A stretch of DNA of 64,000 bases from Ariolimax columbianus (taxonomy: Eukaryota; Mollusca; Gastropoda; Stylommatophora; Arionidae). This document shows, one piece after another, positions 1 through 11,700 of the stretch; position 1 is the first letter of the stretch; the number at the start of each line of letters is the position of its first letter. Under the pieces are notes generated by a model, which made no database searches, had not been told where the DNA came from, and worked only from the letters and a program-made list of their open reading frames with translations. The DNA lies in NCBI GenBank assembly GCA_036924085.1, contig JAVGWX010000012.1, positions 33,682,119-33,746,118 of the forward strand, written 5' to 3'. Position numbers and translations under genes: made by a program.

Positions 1-243
1 TTTTTTTTTTGTGTTTGCCTTATTTCTCTATTCCTCAAGGTGGTGTGCGTTGCACTTCGGTTTTTATTTTGCGCATGTCGGTCCAGTGCATCCAACTTCG
101 GCATGCATTTTATGTAAGGGTCTGCTTCCTCCTGCATTTTCTAAGGGTTTGCTTCTCCGGGGTAGCGGCTGGTGCTATGATGGGATTCAAACCCAGCACC
201 TTTTGGTTATGAGCCATGTCACTTAACCACTAGCTCACGCCGT
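1..243 (-). mobile_element. tRNA-derived SINE, family 1
   Basis: Read on the minus strand, the element starts with a tRNA-like head: box A-like AGCTAGTGGTTAAG and box B-like GGGTTTGAATCCC. A body containing AAACCCTTAGAAAATGCAGG follows, and the element ends in an A-tail that appears as poly-T at the window start. Related copies lie at 33277-33537, 35978-36131, 48219-48420 and 49520-49772. Confidence 0.75.
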
Positions 244-464
244 CTTCGCTTGGGATGTGAGGAAATCTACTGCAACCTGCCACTTAACGTCATTTTTAAG
301 GCACACAAAAGAGTAACCTACTCATTGTGGGCATGGTTATGAGCCATGTCACTTAACCACTAGCTCACGCCGTCTTCGCTTGGGATGTGAGGAAATCTAC
401 TGCAACCTGCCACTTAACGTCATTTTTAAGGCACACAAAAGAGTAACCTACTCATTGTGGGCAT
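205..464. repeat. perfect 130-bp tandem duplication
   Basis: Bases 205-334 and 335-464 appear identical when read by eye. The unit joins the tRNA-like head of the SINE at 1-243 to the 3' part of another short repeat (family 5, CTTGGGATGTGAGGAAATC...), so the duplication is younger than both insertions. Confidence 0.9.
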
Positions 465-483
465 TCGCAAACAACAACAACAA
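244..483 (+). repeat. family-5 short repeat with CAA-rich tail
   Basis: The segment from CTTGGGATGTGAGG through AAAGAGTAACCTACTC and GTGGGCATTCGC, followed by ACAACAACAACAA, is shared with 23825-23935 (plus) and 23297-23365 (minus). It is probably the 3' end of a SINE-like element with a short-repeat tail. Confidence 0.55.
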
Positions 484-1000
484 TCTAGTGGTTTCTTAAT
501 GATCATGTCATCTCAGCATCCCAGTAGACTCAACCTCAATCTTTTCTATGAAATATAAAAGTGTAGCTCTGGTGTTTTACCCCAGCCCCAAAGGGAAGCA
601 AAGAAAGTAACACTGAAAGCTGCCAGGCATGTTGTAAGAGGTGAATAAGAAGGATTGGGTATAAAGTCAGCTACCACAATGCTTCTCATAGTGGTGGTTT
701 GTGCCTATCTGCAAGTCCTCAGTCACCAGTCTGGCAATGCTGTCAAGAACCTGGACATGAAATGTAGACATGTCTTGCTTTAAAAAATAACAACTGCCAA
801 CATTTTTGTAAATAATTGTGAAAAAATGCTTATAAGTGTTTTCTTTAAAGGGCAACAGAATCCAAAAACTGACTGAGCATGCATTAAAATAAATATTAAT
901 ACAGATTTACAATGCTCAAAAAGAATAATAATCAATAAATTTGGTGCTGGTCTCTGCTGTAATGAATAAATCTCTGCCTGTGTCACACTGAAAAGTTTAG
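484..1000. other. unassigned AT-rich sequence
   Basis: I see no coding, RNA or repeat signature here beyond short random open frames. Confidence 0.5.
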
Positions 1001-1125
1001 CAAGATCCGAGCTATACCGTCCTATAGATACTATATGCCACAAGATCCGGGCTATACCGTCCTATAAATACTATATGCCACAAGATCCGAGCTGTACCGC
1101 CCTATAGATACTATATGCCACAAGA
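1001..1125. repeat. three-copy 40-bp tandem repeat
   Basis: The unit CAAGATCCGAGCTATACCGT plus CCTATAGATACTATATGCCA repeats at 1001, 1041 and 1081 with a few substitutions. Confidence 0.9.
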
Positions 1126-1284
1126 AAAAGAAAAGATCAACTAATACAGCCCATGGTAAAATAGCAGATATGAAATCAAGCAATCACTGAGAACAGTTGT
1201 GTATACGTCCAACTACCACATCCTGTAGAAATTAAAAGCCATAAGAAAAAGAAAGGAACAACCATGGTAAAAGAGGAGAGATGA

Positions 1285-1916
1285 AGTCAGAAAATGTCAG
1301 AGCTAAAGGTGAGACAAAGTCGTCAGAATATGTCAGAGCTAGAGTAGAGATGAAGTCAAGTCAGAAAATGTCAAAGCTAGAGGAGAGGTGAAGTCAAGTC
1401 AGAAAATGTCAAGACAGAACACAGATAAAGTCGTCAGAATATGTCAGAGCTAGAGGTGAAACAAAGTCAAATCAGAATATGTCAGAGCTAGAGGTCACAT
1501 AAGGTTTTCAGGAAATGTCAAAGATGAGACTAAGTCAATTCAGAAAATGTCAAAGCTAGAGGATAGATGAAGTCAAGTCAGAAAATGTCAAGACAGAACA
1601 GAGATAAAGTCGTCAGAATATGTCAGAGCTAGAGGTGAAACAAAGTCAAATCAGAATATGTCAGAGCTAGAGGTCACCCAAAGTTATCAGAAAATGTCAA
1701 AGCTAGAGGAGAGATGAAGTCAAGTCAGAAAATGTCAGATCTAGGAAGTGAGACAAAGTCAAGTCAGAAAATGTCAGAGCTAGGCAGTGAGACAAAGTCA
1801 AGTCAGAAAATGTCAGATCTAGAGGTGAGACAAAGTCAAGTCAGAAAATGTCAGATCTAGAGGTGAGACAAAGTCAAGTCAGAAAATGTTAGAGCTAGGG
1901 GTGAGACAGTCCAGAA
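1285..1916. repeat. 38-bp minisatellite (GTCAGAAAATGTCAGAGCTA type)
   Basis: About 16 diverged units of roughly 37-38 bp share AAGTCAAGTCAGAAAATGTC and AGAGCTAGAGGTGAGACA. The array resumes at 2281-2350 after a SINE insertion. Confidence 0.88.
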
Positions 1917-2277
1917 GGGATCAAGACGCTGAGCAGCGCATGAGCTGCAGTGGTCAGCGATCCATAGCTGACTGCTAGCGTCAGGGCCTGCGAACCAGAG
2001 CTGCCAAGACCCTTCTACACCTCCACGCGGTGATCCTGGATAACAAGCTGCAGCAGGGCAGACTGGCTAAGGAGAAGGGATCAAAGAGGGAATGCTAACC
2101 CGGTACTCAAAAAATGCTTGCTGAAGTCGGATGGGTTGGACCGAAAGGTACAAATATTGCAGTCAAGCTGTAAATTACGACACAACGCATTCCGTTCTCT
2201 GGACTACATTCTGCTACTTAAGCCCTTTCAGGGTTTGGTAGCGGGAGATTGAGAACGAACGCAGAAGAAGAAGAAGA
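1917..2277 (+). mobile_element. family-2 SINE-like element with GAA tail, with target-site duplication
   Basis: A 361-bp element runs from GGGATCAAGACGCTGAGCAG through CTGACTGCTAGCGTCAGGGC to GAGAACGAACGCAGAAGAAG and a GAA tail. It is flanked by 13-bp direct repeats AGACAGTCCAGAA at 1904-1916 and 2278-2290, which is a target-site duplication inside the 38-bp satellite. I see no clear tRNA box A/B in the head, so its promoter type is unknown. Related copies lie at 4935-5290, 6536-6896, 8308-8676, 9190-9345, 17265-17660, 27617-27978 and 54700-55050. Confidence 0.85.
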
Positions 2278-2684
2278 AGACAGTCCAGAAAATAAATGCC
2301 AAAGTTAGAGAAGAGATGAAGTGAAGTCAGAAAAGGTCAGAGCTAGATGAAAGATCAAGTAAAATCATAACATTTTTGAGCTATATTTGCAACAGAGGTT
2401 TGTACCAAATTACTATCACTATCAGGAGTTGAATTGAAAATGAGTTTTAAATTCTAACTAAATGCTCTTATAGCATTACACTAGACAAAACCTGACAGCA
2501 AAAACCCAGCATCTGGTCTGTTTGGGGTGGCATTGTTCCTACTAGACAGAAGAGGTGAGGTTTGAGTCTCTGGCATCTTTCAACAGGAATGATCTAGTTG
2601 GATGAAGTTGCAGATTATCTAGAAGGAGGAAAACTCTTGACTTTTTCGAAGCTACTGATGCTGAGTTGAGTTAACTGTTGGTTC

Positions 2685-3110
2685 TAGCTATCAGCAGTCT
2701 ATTACTAGACAAGTTATGGCTATCAGCAGTCTATTACTGAACAAGTTCTGGCTATCAACAGTCTATTACTCGACAAGTTATGGCTATTACTGGACAAGTT
2801 CTGGCTATCAACAGTCTATTACTGGACAAGTTATGGCTATTACTGGACAAGTTCTGGCTATCAACAGTCTATTACTAGACATGTTATGGCTATCATGAGT
2901 CTATTGACAAGTTCTTGCCATCACCAGTCTATTACTGGACAAGTTATAGCTATCACCAGTCTATTACTGAACAAGTTCTAGCTATCACCAGTCTATTACT
3001 GAACAAGTTCTAGCTATCACCAGTCTATTGCTAGACAATTCGTTACCATCAACAGTCTATTACTGGACAAGTTATAGCTATCACCAGTCTATTACTGGAC
3101 AAGCTCTGTC
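2685..3110. repeat. 32-bp minisatellite (CAGTCTATTACTGGACAAGT type)
   Basis: About 13 units of roughly 30-32 bp alternate variants such as GTTATGGCTATCA and GTTCTGGCTATCAAC. Frames that stay open through it are by-products of the repeat. Confidence 0.88.
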
Positions 3111-3313
3111 TTATTTCATACATCCAGTTGTGCCATTAGACATTGTGGGGCGATCTCTTTTCTTAGTCACCAGTCTTCTACACCTGGGACACCAGAGGGA
3201 TTTTTTAGGTACTCCAATAAAGTTTACATGTAAAAATGCTCTTGCCCTATTGTGTCTTTTACATGATGAAAGGGCTACCTCATGTTGGCCTTCATGCAGG
3301 CCACTTTTGGGCA

Positions 3314-3706
3314 AGAATTTCTTAACTTAACTTAACTTAACGTCTATATACTGGTTTAGAAGACTTGTCAGAGTCTGTAGACAACCAGTTACATTTGCAT
3401 TACCCTGCTCTAAAAGCTATGCGCATTCAATCTATTCTTAAATGCATTAACTGTCCCTGCCTCCGATACCTCCTGGGGCAATGCATTCCAAGCATTCACC
3501 ACTCTCTGACTGAAAAAAAATATTTCCTAATATCTAATCTGGATCTTTCTTTAGTTAATTTGTAGCTGTGCCCTCTTGTTCTTGTTGATGGTTGTATTTT
3601 GAAAAACTTGTTATATTCTAATTTAACCTTTCCTGTGATTATCTTATAAACCTGTATTAAGTCAACTTGAATTCTTCTCTTTTCTAGACGCTGTAGGTCC
3701 ATTTTT
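3314..3706 (-). mobile_element. CR1-type LINE, 3' end (5'-truncated)
   Basis: On the minus strand this matches the last part of CR1 ORF2 and the 3' end, finishing in (TTAAG)n. Its protein remnant resembles LIQVYKIITGKVKLEYNKFF in the copies at 21.5 kb and 62 kb, with more substitutions, so it is an older copy. Confidence 0.85.
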
Positions 3707-3853
3707 CCGAAGACCCTTCTTTGCTTCCAGCAATTTCACCTATTTCATTCCCTTTAGATTTTTTTCACAGACAGTAGCTAACACTCAGCTCTGCTTGATT
3801 GTCATCTGCCTAGGACTCTTTTATGTGCACAGAATGTACATTGGACCTTTGAG

Positions 3854-4260
3854 TTGACGTACGAAGAGTCAAAACGGCTTATCAAAGCCAGATACATGAC
3901 CAAATGGGAAACCGAACATACTGGTTACACCAAAAACGATGCCTATTACCAGTTGAACCGAAGAGAGCAGGTCGTTGTCTTCAGACTTCGCACTGGCCAC
4001 AATAGACTGAGGTACCACCTATTCAACAAATTGAAGATAGGGTGTACCGACGAATGCCCGTGCGGTACTGGTAAAATGACCGCTGAACATCTGCTGCAGA
4101 ACTGCCCGACATACGAGGATCAGAGAGAGCAGATGTGGCCATCACCAGTGGAACTGCAAGACAAGCTCTATGGCAGTGGCGACAGCCTCAGGATGACCGC
4201 CGCTTTTTTCGAAAAAATAATGGTTACTGTCTGACTGCGTACGAAGAAGAAGAAGAAGAA
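3854..4260 (+). pseudogene. RNase H-type LINE, C-terminal fragment
   Basis: A 126-residue open frame (3854-4234) contains LRTGHNRLRYHLF, the zinc-knuckle-like CTDECPCGTG followed by EHLLQNCP, and a C-terminus ending at TGA before a GAAGAAGAAGAAGAAGG tail. It corresponds to the end of the APE-RT-RNase H element seen at 41749-43322. It begins abruptly with TYEESKRLIKARYM, so it is a 5'-truncated retrocopy without RT. Confidence 0.85.
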
Positions 4261-4519
4261 GGACCTTTGAGTTTACTGTCCATTTCTAATAGGACTAGGT
4301 AATCATCTCATCTCCTTTGATACCAGGTGATCCTTGAAACTATGTCCCTTCTAGTGACCGTAGCCAATTTTTGTCAAGCATCTTATTGAGACACAATTCA
4401 CAAGCTTTATTGAGATCCAAATAAGCTCAGGCTAACTATTGCTTTTGTTTAGATATATTCACATTAATACCAGAAAACACACGTAAACAATATCTACAGA
4501 GATGCAAGAAAGAGCAAAG

Positions 4520-4700
4520 AGTAATCAGTCAGGTGAAACATGCTGATCAAGACCTCACCTCACATGCTCCTGGAAACAGGCTGTGTCCCAGCAGTCTTGT
4601 CAGCAAGGTGGGAAATGAAACTCTAATCCCCATAGTTGGGGTGAGCTTACTGAGAAGTCTTACATTGCACTACAGCCAGAGGACTCCAGGTCACTTACTA
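4520..4700 (+). repeat. family-5-like repeat, 5' part
   Basis: The segment GATCAAGACCTCACCTCACA through TTACTGAGAAGTCTTAC and CACTACAGCCAGAGGACTCC aligns by eye with 32215-32500 (minus), and more loosely with 23640-23760 (plus). No coding meaning is apparent. Confidence 0.45.
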
Positions 4701-4934
4701 AAGTATGTCTTAAGATGTAACACACTATCAAAAAACATCATCGACAGTAAACTGAGTTCAGCACGAGAAGCTTCAAACAACAACATAGCAATGGAAACCA
4801 TTCCAGGCTGACTACTAATGTCTTTGAATAAACTTTATTTGACTTCTGAATGTGTAAGAAAAAGAAGAAAAAGGACACTCTAAGGAGAAACCAATAGCCA
4901 CAAACTAACCACTGCTTTCTTTAGATATTTTAAA

Positions 4935-5290
4935 CTTCTTCTGCTTCTTCTTTGTCATTTGCTCTTAAACTCTAACTTCAAAGCCCTGAAAGGGTTTTGC
5001 AAGTAGCAGGATGTAATCTAAAGAATGGAATGTGCTGTGTTATAGTTTACAGCTTGACTGCAATATTTGCACCTTTTGGTCCAACACATCCGACTTTGAC
5101 ATGTCATTTTAGGGTGCCAGGTTAGCTTCCCTCTGCAACCCCTTCTCCTCAGCCAGTCTGCCCTATTGCAGCCTGCTTTCCAGGATCACCAAGTGGAGGT
5201 AAAGAACGGCCTTGGCAGCTCTGGGCTGCTGGTCCTGATACTTACACTCAGCTTTAGGCTGCTCATCTACTGCTCAGCATCTTGATCCCA
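4935..5290 (-). mobile_element. family-2 SINE-like element, diverged
   Basis: On the minus strand it shares GATCAAGATGCTGAGCAG, the CAGCAGCCCAGAGCTGCC region and the TTTGCACC/GCAAATATTGCAGTCAAGC core with family 2, and it ends in a GAAGAAG-rich tail at 4935. It has many substitutions relative to the copy at 6536. Confidence 0.7.
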
Positions 5291-5482
5291 AATTTGACAA
5301 CTAAAAGAGTACAAAGATGGCCATTTTATATTATATGGAGATACAACTAACCTAAGATAGCCCCTGCTTTCTTTAGAAATATTAAAGTAAACATCTGAGA
5401 ATATATACAGAAAAAGAACCAGTTTATTTTGACTCATAATTCTTGTAATAATGAAACTGACAATTAATAACGATATTCACAG

Positions 5483-5563
5483 GTCCACCAGGAGTGGGAC
5501 GAAATGAACTGAAACGTCGTCTGAAGGCCAGCAACCCAAACCACTTTGTTGAAGTTGTACCAT
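5483..5563 (+). CDS. MAGUK GUK exon 1 of 5 in window (P-loop)
   Basis: The acceptor is ..ATTCACAG and the donor CCAT|GTAAGT. The exon is 81 nt: it starts by completing a Gly codon (last two bases) and leaves one base of a Tyr codon. It encodes [14 protein letters not shown] followed by a segment ending in VEVVP. The P-loop motif GxxGxGR-N lacks the catalytic Lys-Ser/Thr, as in other MAGUK GUK domains. The last 13 nt of the exon and its donor site are the founding unit of a minisatellite that continues to 6247. Confidence 0.93.
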
Positions 5564-8500
5564 GTAAGTAACTATCATTCTGTTTGCTGGGATCAGATTT
5601 GAAGTTGTACCATGTAAGTAACTGTCATTCTGTTTGCTGGGATCAGCGTTGAAGTTGTACCATGGAAGTAAGTAACTATCATTCTGCTAGCTGGGATCAG
5701 CATTGAAGTTGTACCATGTAAGTAACTATCATTCCGCTTGCTGGGATCAGCGTTGAAGTTGTACCATGTTAGTAACTATCATTCCGCTAGCTGGGATCTG
5801 CGTTGAAGTTGAACTTGTAAGTAACTATCATTCCGCTTGCTGGGATCAGCGTTGAAGTTGAACTTGTAAGTAACTATCATTTCGCTTGCTGGGATCAGCG
5901 TTGAAGTTGAACTTGTAAGTAACTATCATTCCGCTTGCTGGGATCAGCGTTGAAGTTGTACCATGTAAATAACTATCATTCCGCTTGCTGGGATCAGCGT
6001 TGAAGATGTACTATGTAAATAACTATCATTCTGCTTGCTGGGATCAGCGTTGAAGATGTACTATGTAAATAACTATCATTCTGCTTGCTGGGATCAGCAT
6101 TGAAGATGTACTATGTAAATAACTATCATTCTGCTTGCTGGGATCAGCGTTGAAGATGTACTATGTAAATAACTATCATTCTGCTTGCTGGGATCAGCGT
6201 TGAAGATGTACTATGTAAATAACTATCATTCTGCTTGCTGGGATCAGCCAGGTTTAACAAAATAGAACCAAGGAAAAAAGACTACTTGCTTTAACAGACA
6301 TCATCTAGTGTGAAGACTTATCTTTTATTTTACTCCCAATATTAAAAATGAATCCTCATCATGAGACCAACCTACAAACTGCTTGGTCACTTTCTACTCG
6401 TGTATGTAACATTGCATGTATATAGGGTAAAAACAAGCCAACAGTAGTTTCATGAACTGCAAACATAAAAAACAATTAGAAAGACACAGACAATCAAAAG
6501 TAGGTGTTTGCACAAAATAGAAGGATTTAAATAGTATGGCTTGGCTTGGCTTTGTTCGTTCTCAATCTCCTGCTACAAACCTTGAAACGGCTTAAGTAGC
6601 AGAATGTAGTACAGAGAACAGAATGCGTTGTGTCGTAGTTTACAGCTTGACTGCGATATTTGCACCTTTCGGTCAAACACATCCAACTTCAGCAAGCATT
6701 TTTTGAGTACCGGGTTAGCATTCCCTCTTTGATCCCTTCTCCTTAGCCAGTCTGCCCTGCTGCAGCCTGTTATCCAGGATCACCGCTTGGAGGTTTAAAA
6801 ATGTCTTGGCAGCTCTGTTTCGCTGGCCCTGACGCTATCAGTCAGATATGGGTCGCTGACCACTGAAGCTCATGCGCTGCTCAGCATCTTGATCCCATTT
6901 AAATAGTTTGATAAGACCATTAATGTGGGACTGTTGCATTCAGTGGAATGGACGGTGAAGAGAAGATGATAGCATTGGATAGTACATGCTTAAAGAAAAC
7001 CAATTGATAGCTTACTTACTTAGTTACTTGTCTTCTTCCATGGGGTCCATAAGTTTGTCAGAAAGAACAGCAAACTATTTTATCTGCTCTTTCTTGGTCT
7101 AGTTCCAGTCTAATCAGTGGTCTCTTATAGACTGTCTTATGTTGTCCTTTAAGTGGACTTTTGGTCAACCTGGAGGGTCTGTATCCTTGGCTAATTGATT
7201 CTCATGTCTGCCCTTGTAGTGGATCTTTTTTCATTCAGAAGACATAACCTACACACTGAAGTTGAGATTGCTCCTCTAGAGTATGCAGAGGCTGGGTTTC
7301 AAGATTGTGCTGTATTGCCTAATTGCACATCTTTTCATTTCTTGTTGTTTGGACTTTGCTTAGATAGCCTATCACATTTCAGAGGTTTGGACCTAGCTTT
7401 TTTTTAATGTGGTCATTGCCCAGAATTCACATCTGCAAGCCAAAACTTGTACTTAGATGACGTGGTATGCAGTCATCTTAATTTATGTACCTATTTTTCT
7501 TTTATGATTGATAGCATTGCAAAGTATTCTCTGTTCTGGAATTCCCAGGGTAAGAGAAATAATAATAATATAAATAAAAATAATAGTTGCCCATCGCAAA
7601 TGAAGATAACAACAACATCAGACTGTTGCTGGGAAATGTGTTCTCTGATGGCTGTAAAGACCAATCTTGAAATGGCATACCTTGCCACATTCAAGGCACA
7701 CATGCGGGGAGCCGGCTGTGGAATTGTTGCGAGTATTGTTTTTTGGGGCAACAAGCTTTCGCTGAGTCTCTGCTATGGCTGTACTCAATGATCTGAGATC
7801 CTTCTATTGATACTAGCTCACCAAGTGGTACGGTCTTGTGCAAGTATCTCCCATGAAGTGACATCAATATTGAAACATTTCAGAGACACTTTCAATGAGT
7901 CTCTGTAGTGTATCTTCTAATGAGTGTCTGCCTGTTTTGAACTCACTGTATAACATCTGCTTGGGATGTGCTCTTCTGACATGCAAACAACATGTCCCGT
8001 CCATTGTTTCTGTACCAATTTCAGAAGTGTATGGATGCTCAACATGTTAGTATTGCTAATAGTATTAATATGTATTATTGGTTAGTATTAGCCAAATGCA
8101 GTGTTGGAACTGGACTCTGACATCTGGAGTGGAAGGCAAATGCTGAAAGGATGATGATAGTGACAAGTTGGGTGTAAATACAATCTGGCCCAGCAGTGAC
8201 ACTTATTTTGGGTGTTCAGCTGGCCAAATCTTTTAACAAGTTTCTTCTTTATAACAAGGTGTTTTTGTTACCTAGAGGACTAGGGTTCAGTTATTATTCT
8301 CGTTCTGGGGATCAAGATGCTGAGCAGCGCATGAGCTGCAGTGGTCAGCGACTCATAGCTGACTGCTAGCGTCAGGGCCAGCGAACCAGAGCTGCCAAGA
8401 CCCTTCTACGCCTCCACGTGGTGATCCTGGATAACAAGCTGCAGCAGGGCTGACTGGCTAAGGAGAAGAGATTGAAGAGGGAATGCTAATCCGGTACTAA

Positions 8501-8686
8501 AAAAATGCTTGCTGAAGTTGGATGTATTGGACCGAAAGGTGCAAATATCGCAGTCAAGCTGTAAACTATGACACAAGGCATTCTGTTCTCTGGACTACAT
8601 TTTGCTACTTAAGCCCTTTCGGTGTTTGGTAGTGGGAGATTGAGAATGAATGAAAACAAGCCAAGCCATTCTCCTTCTTCTTGTTT

Positions 8687-8719
<33 letters not shown>

Positions 8720-11700
8720 TTTTTCTTTTTCTTCTTGTTTGGAATGCATAGACTATCAACCAACTCTCTCCAAGCAGACCTGTCAACTTGGACTTGAATC
8801 ACACTTACAAGTATGAACCAGACTCAATTTGAGTATTTATTATCAACAGCGTAACTTAATTTGAGGATTGGACAATAGTTTAGCAAAATACTCACTTACT
8901 TTCCATGCAAAAGCACCATGTCAAATAGCATGCATCCACTATCCAGGGACATGGATTACTTTGTCATTTGCCTCAAGCATGTTGCACCTATTGCATGTTT
9001 CCTGGATGTTGTGGCAGGTCATCAGATGACCTGTGTCCTATATTGCGCCACAGTCACATGTGTCATTATCTGTGTCTCCCAATTTATTCATGTTCTTCTT
9101 GCATAGTGACACACCAGTAAGGAGTGTATGGTAGATGATGCCCAGAGGCAGGTTTTTCGTAAAGTTTGATCTCTGGCGCTTACATTTTGTTCTTCTTCTG
9201 CGCTTGTTCTCAATCTCCCGCTACTAAGTCTTGAACAGGACTTTGCAAGTAGGAGGATGTAGTCAGTAGAATAGAATGTGCTGTGTCGCTAATTTATATC
9301 TTGACTGCAATATTTACACCTTTCGGTCTGACACATCCGTCGTGCCACAACTTAAGTGAGACCTTACAGTACACGCGTAATATATTTATTTGTTTATGAA
9401 TCAATGATTATTAGAAATGAAACATATTTATTCAATTATTAGCCAGTAATCATTTTCCAAATACAATTCTATAGGATCATTGATGCTTTTTTTGTCATTC
9501 TGGTCTGTAACTCGACTTAAGACTTAGACAGACTAGACTTGACATGATAAAAAAAGACTTGAGATGACTTGCGTCTTTCTTGTTTAATATATGACTTGAT
9601 TTGACTTGGATTGGAAAGTAATGATTTGAAAGCAATAGTTCTGTTCAGTAACATGTAAATAAATGGCATATTTGTACCTTCAACAGACACGAGCAGAGAG
9701 AAACGAACCCATGAAGAAGATGGAAAGGAGTACCATTTCCTCTCACGGGAGGATATGGAAAACCAAATTATTGCTCAAAAGTAAGACGGTGTTGCTTCTG
9801 TTAGTTTCATTATTTATGGTCCATATTAATTAGTATTGCTGACTGATGCCTCATCAGTACTGGCAGGGCTAAAATAACACAAAGATGGAGATCTCAGGTA
9901 ATGTATGTACTCACTGGCACAGTTAGTTGCCCATTGCAAGCGATGATGGCAACATCATCAGACAGTTTTGTCTTGATGATGTAACTTTCGCTGTATTTGG
10001 ATTATAGTACACACAGCTATAAGCAGAATACTCAAGGTTGGTCATTCAGTGGATCCCCTCCTACTGCAATATGAAAGACAATGAAGCTTTAGACAAACTA
10101 GCAAAGTGTAGAGGAGCTCTCCCACAAACAGACCTGATCATCACGTTTGATCTTCTTTTTCTTCTTCTTCTCGTTCGCCATGCTTTTTCCTGTTACATTT
10201 ACATGGGAAGCCCAGTTCTCTGGATAAAGCCTAACATGGAGAGTTCTTCGGGCTTGCAAACAGCTTTGTGTGGATAATCATCTCTGTGGGCCAGTGCTCA
10301 GTACGCAATTGGCTAAGCATATAACAGTCTTGCAGGATATGTTCGGATATCTATGGTGCCTGCCCACACATACACATTGACGATGGAGCCAATTTTAGCC
10401 GATACAAATGGCTATTCAATTTGTTAAGTCCCATTCTCTAGCGGAACAAGATCACTTGTTCTGCTCAATCAAGACAGTGATATCTATCTTTTATTTGGTC
10501 AACTTTCCTCATTGATTGGATAAGTGTCTTCTTTTCTTTGAAGGTGATTGTTCGTTTTGTTCTTGTGCTACTCCCTCTTTTGCCAACCTGTCTGCTGTCT
10601 CATTTCCTGATATTCCACAGTGTGATGGTATCTACTGTAGCACTACCCTTCTTCTGTCTTTTAGTTCGCCCAATGCTTTCTTAAGCCCTGGCAGTTTATA
10701 ATTTTTGATCCATTTTCTCATGTTATCCTTCATGCGATTCCTTTGCAGTTTTGCCTTTAGTTTATCTTTCCATACCTTGTCGAAGGCTTTCTGGAAGTTT
10801 ATCCATAGTGTAAGGACCTTTTTCTTTTCTTGGAAGGCGTCTTCAACAATTTGGGACAAGTATGTGATCTGGTCTCCTGTGCTGCTACACTGTCTAAACC
10901 CTGCTTGTTTTGGTATTAGTATTTTCTGTTTCTAGGTACCATTTCAGTCTTCTGTTGACCATCCTCTCTATTGTCCTACAGACACAGCTGGTTAAGCTTA
11001 TTGGTCTGTAACCTGTGGCCTTGTTCTGATCTTTTCCTTTCTTTATAATGGGACATATATGCCTCTGTCCATATCTGCAACACATTGCTTGTCATCTAGT
11101 TATAATTGTATATTTGCAGGAGATTGTTCATTGCTGCATGTCCATAAGGTTTCAGCATTTTGTTGGTTATGCCATCTGGACCTGGTGATTTCTTGTCTTT
11201 CAGTTTCCATAAGGTTGTTATTAGCTCTTCCATAGTAAAAGGTTTTAACTTAACTTAACGTCTTTATACTGGTTTAGAAGACCCTGCAGAGTCTGTATAC
11301 AACCAGTTACATTTACATCACCTTGCTCTAAAACCTATGCGCATCCAGTTTATTCTTAAATGCATTAACTGTCCCTGCCTCCACTACCTTCCCTGGCAAT
11401 GCATTCCAAGCAGACACCACTATCTGACTAAAAAAATCTTTCCTCATATCTAATCTGGACCTCTCTTTAGTCAGCTTGTAGCTATGCCCTCATGTAATTG
11501 TAGGTGGCTGTATTTTAAATAACTTGTTATAGTCTAATTTATCCATTCCTCTGATCATCTTATAAACCTGTATTAAGTCACTACGAATTCTTCTCTCTTC
11601 GAGACACTGTAGGGCCGGTTTTTCTGAGTCGTTCCTCATAACTGTAATTCTGGAATCCCACTATCATCTTTGTCGCTCTTTTTTGTATTCTTTCCAGCAT

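Noticed and set aside
7195..7791. Possible small genes
   Set aside because: The region shows fragments shared with other positions (41195, 9923) and no domain or splice support.
8595..8816. Lys/Arg-rich or Ser-rich small proteins
   Set aside because: They are translations of a TTC/TCTT microsatellite on both strands.
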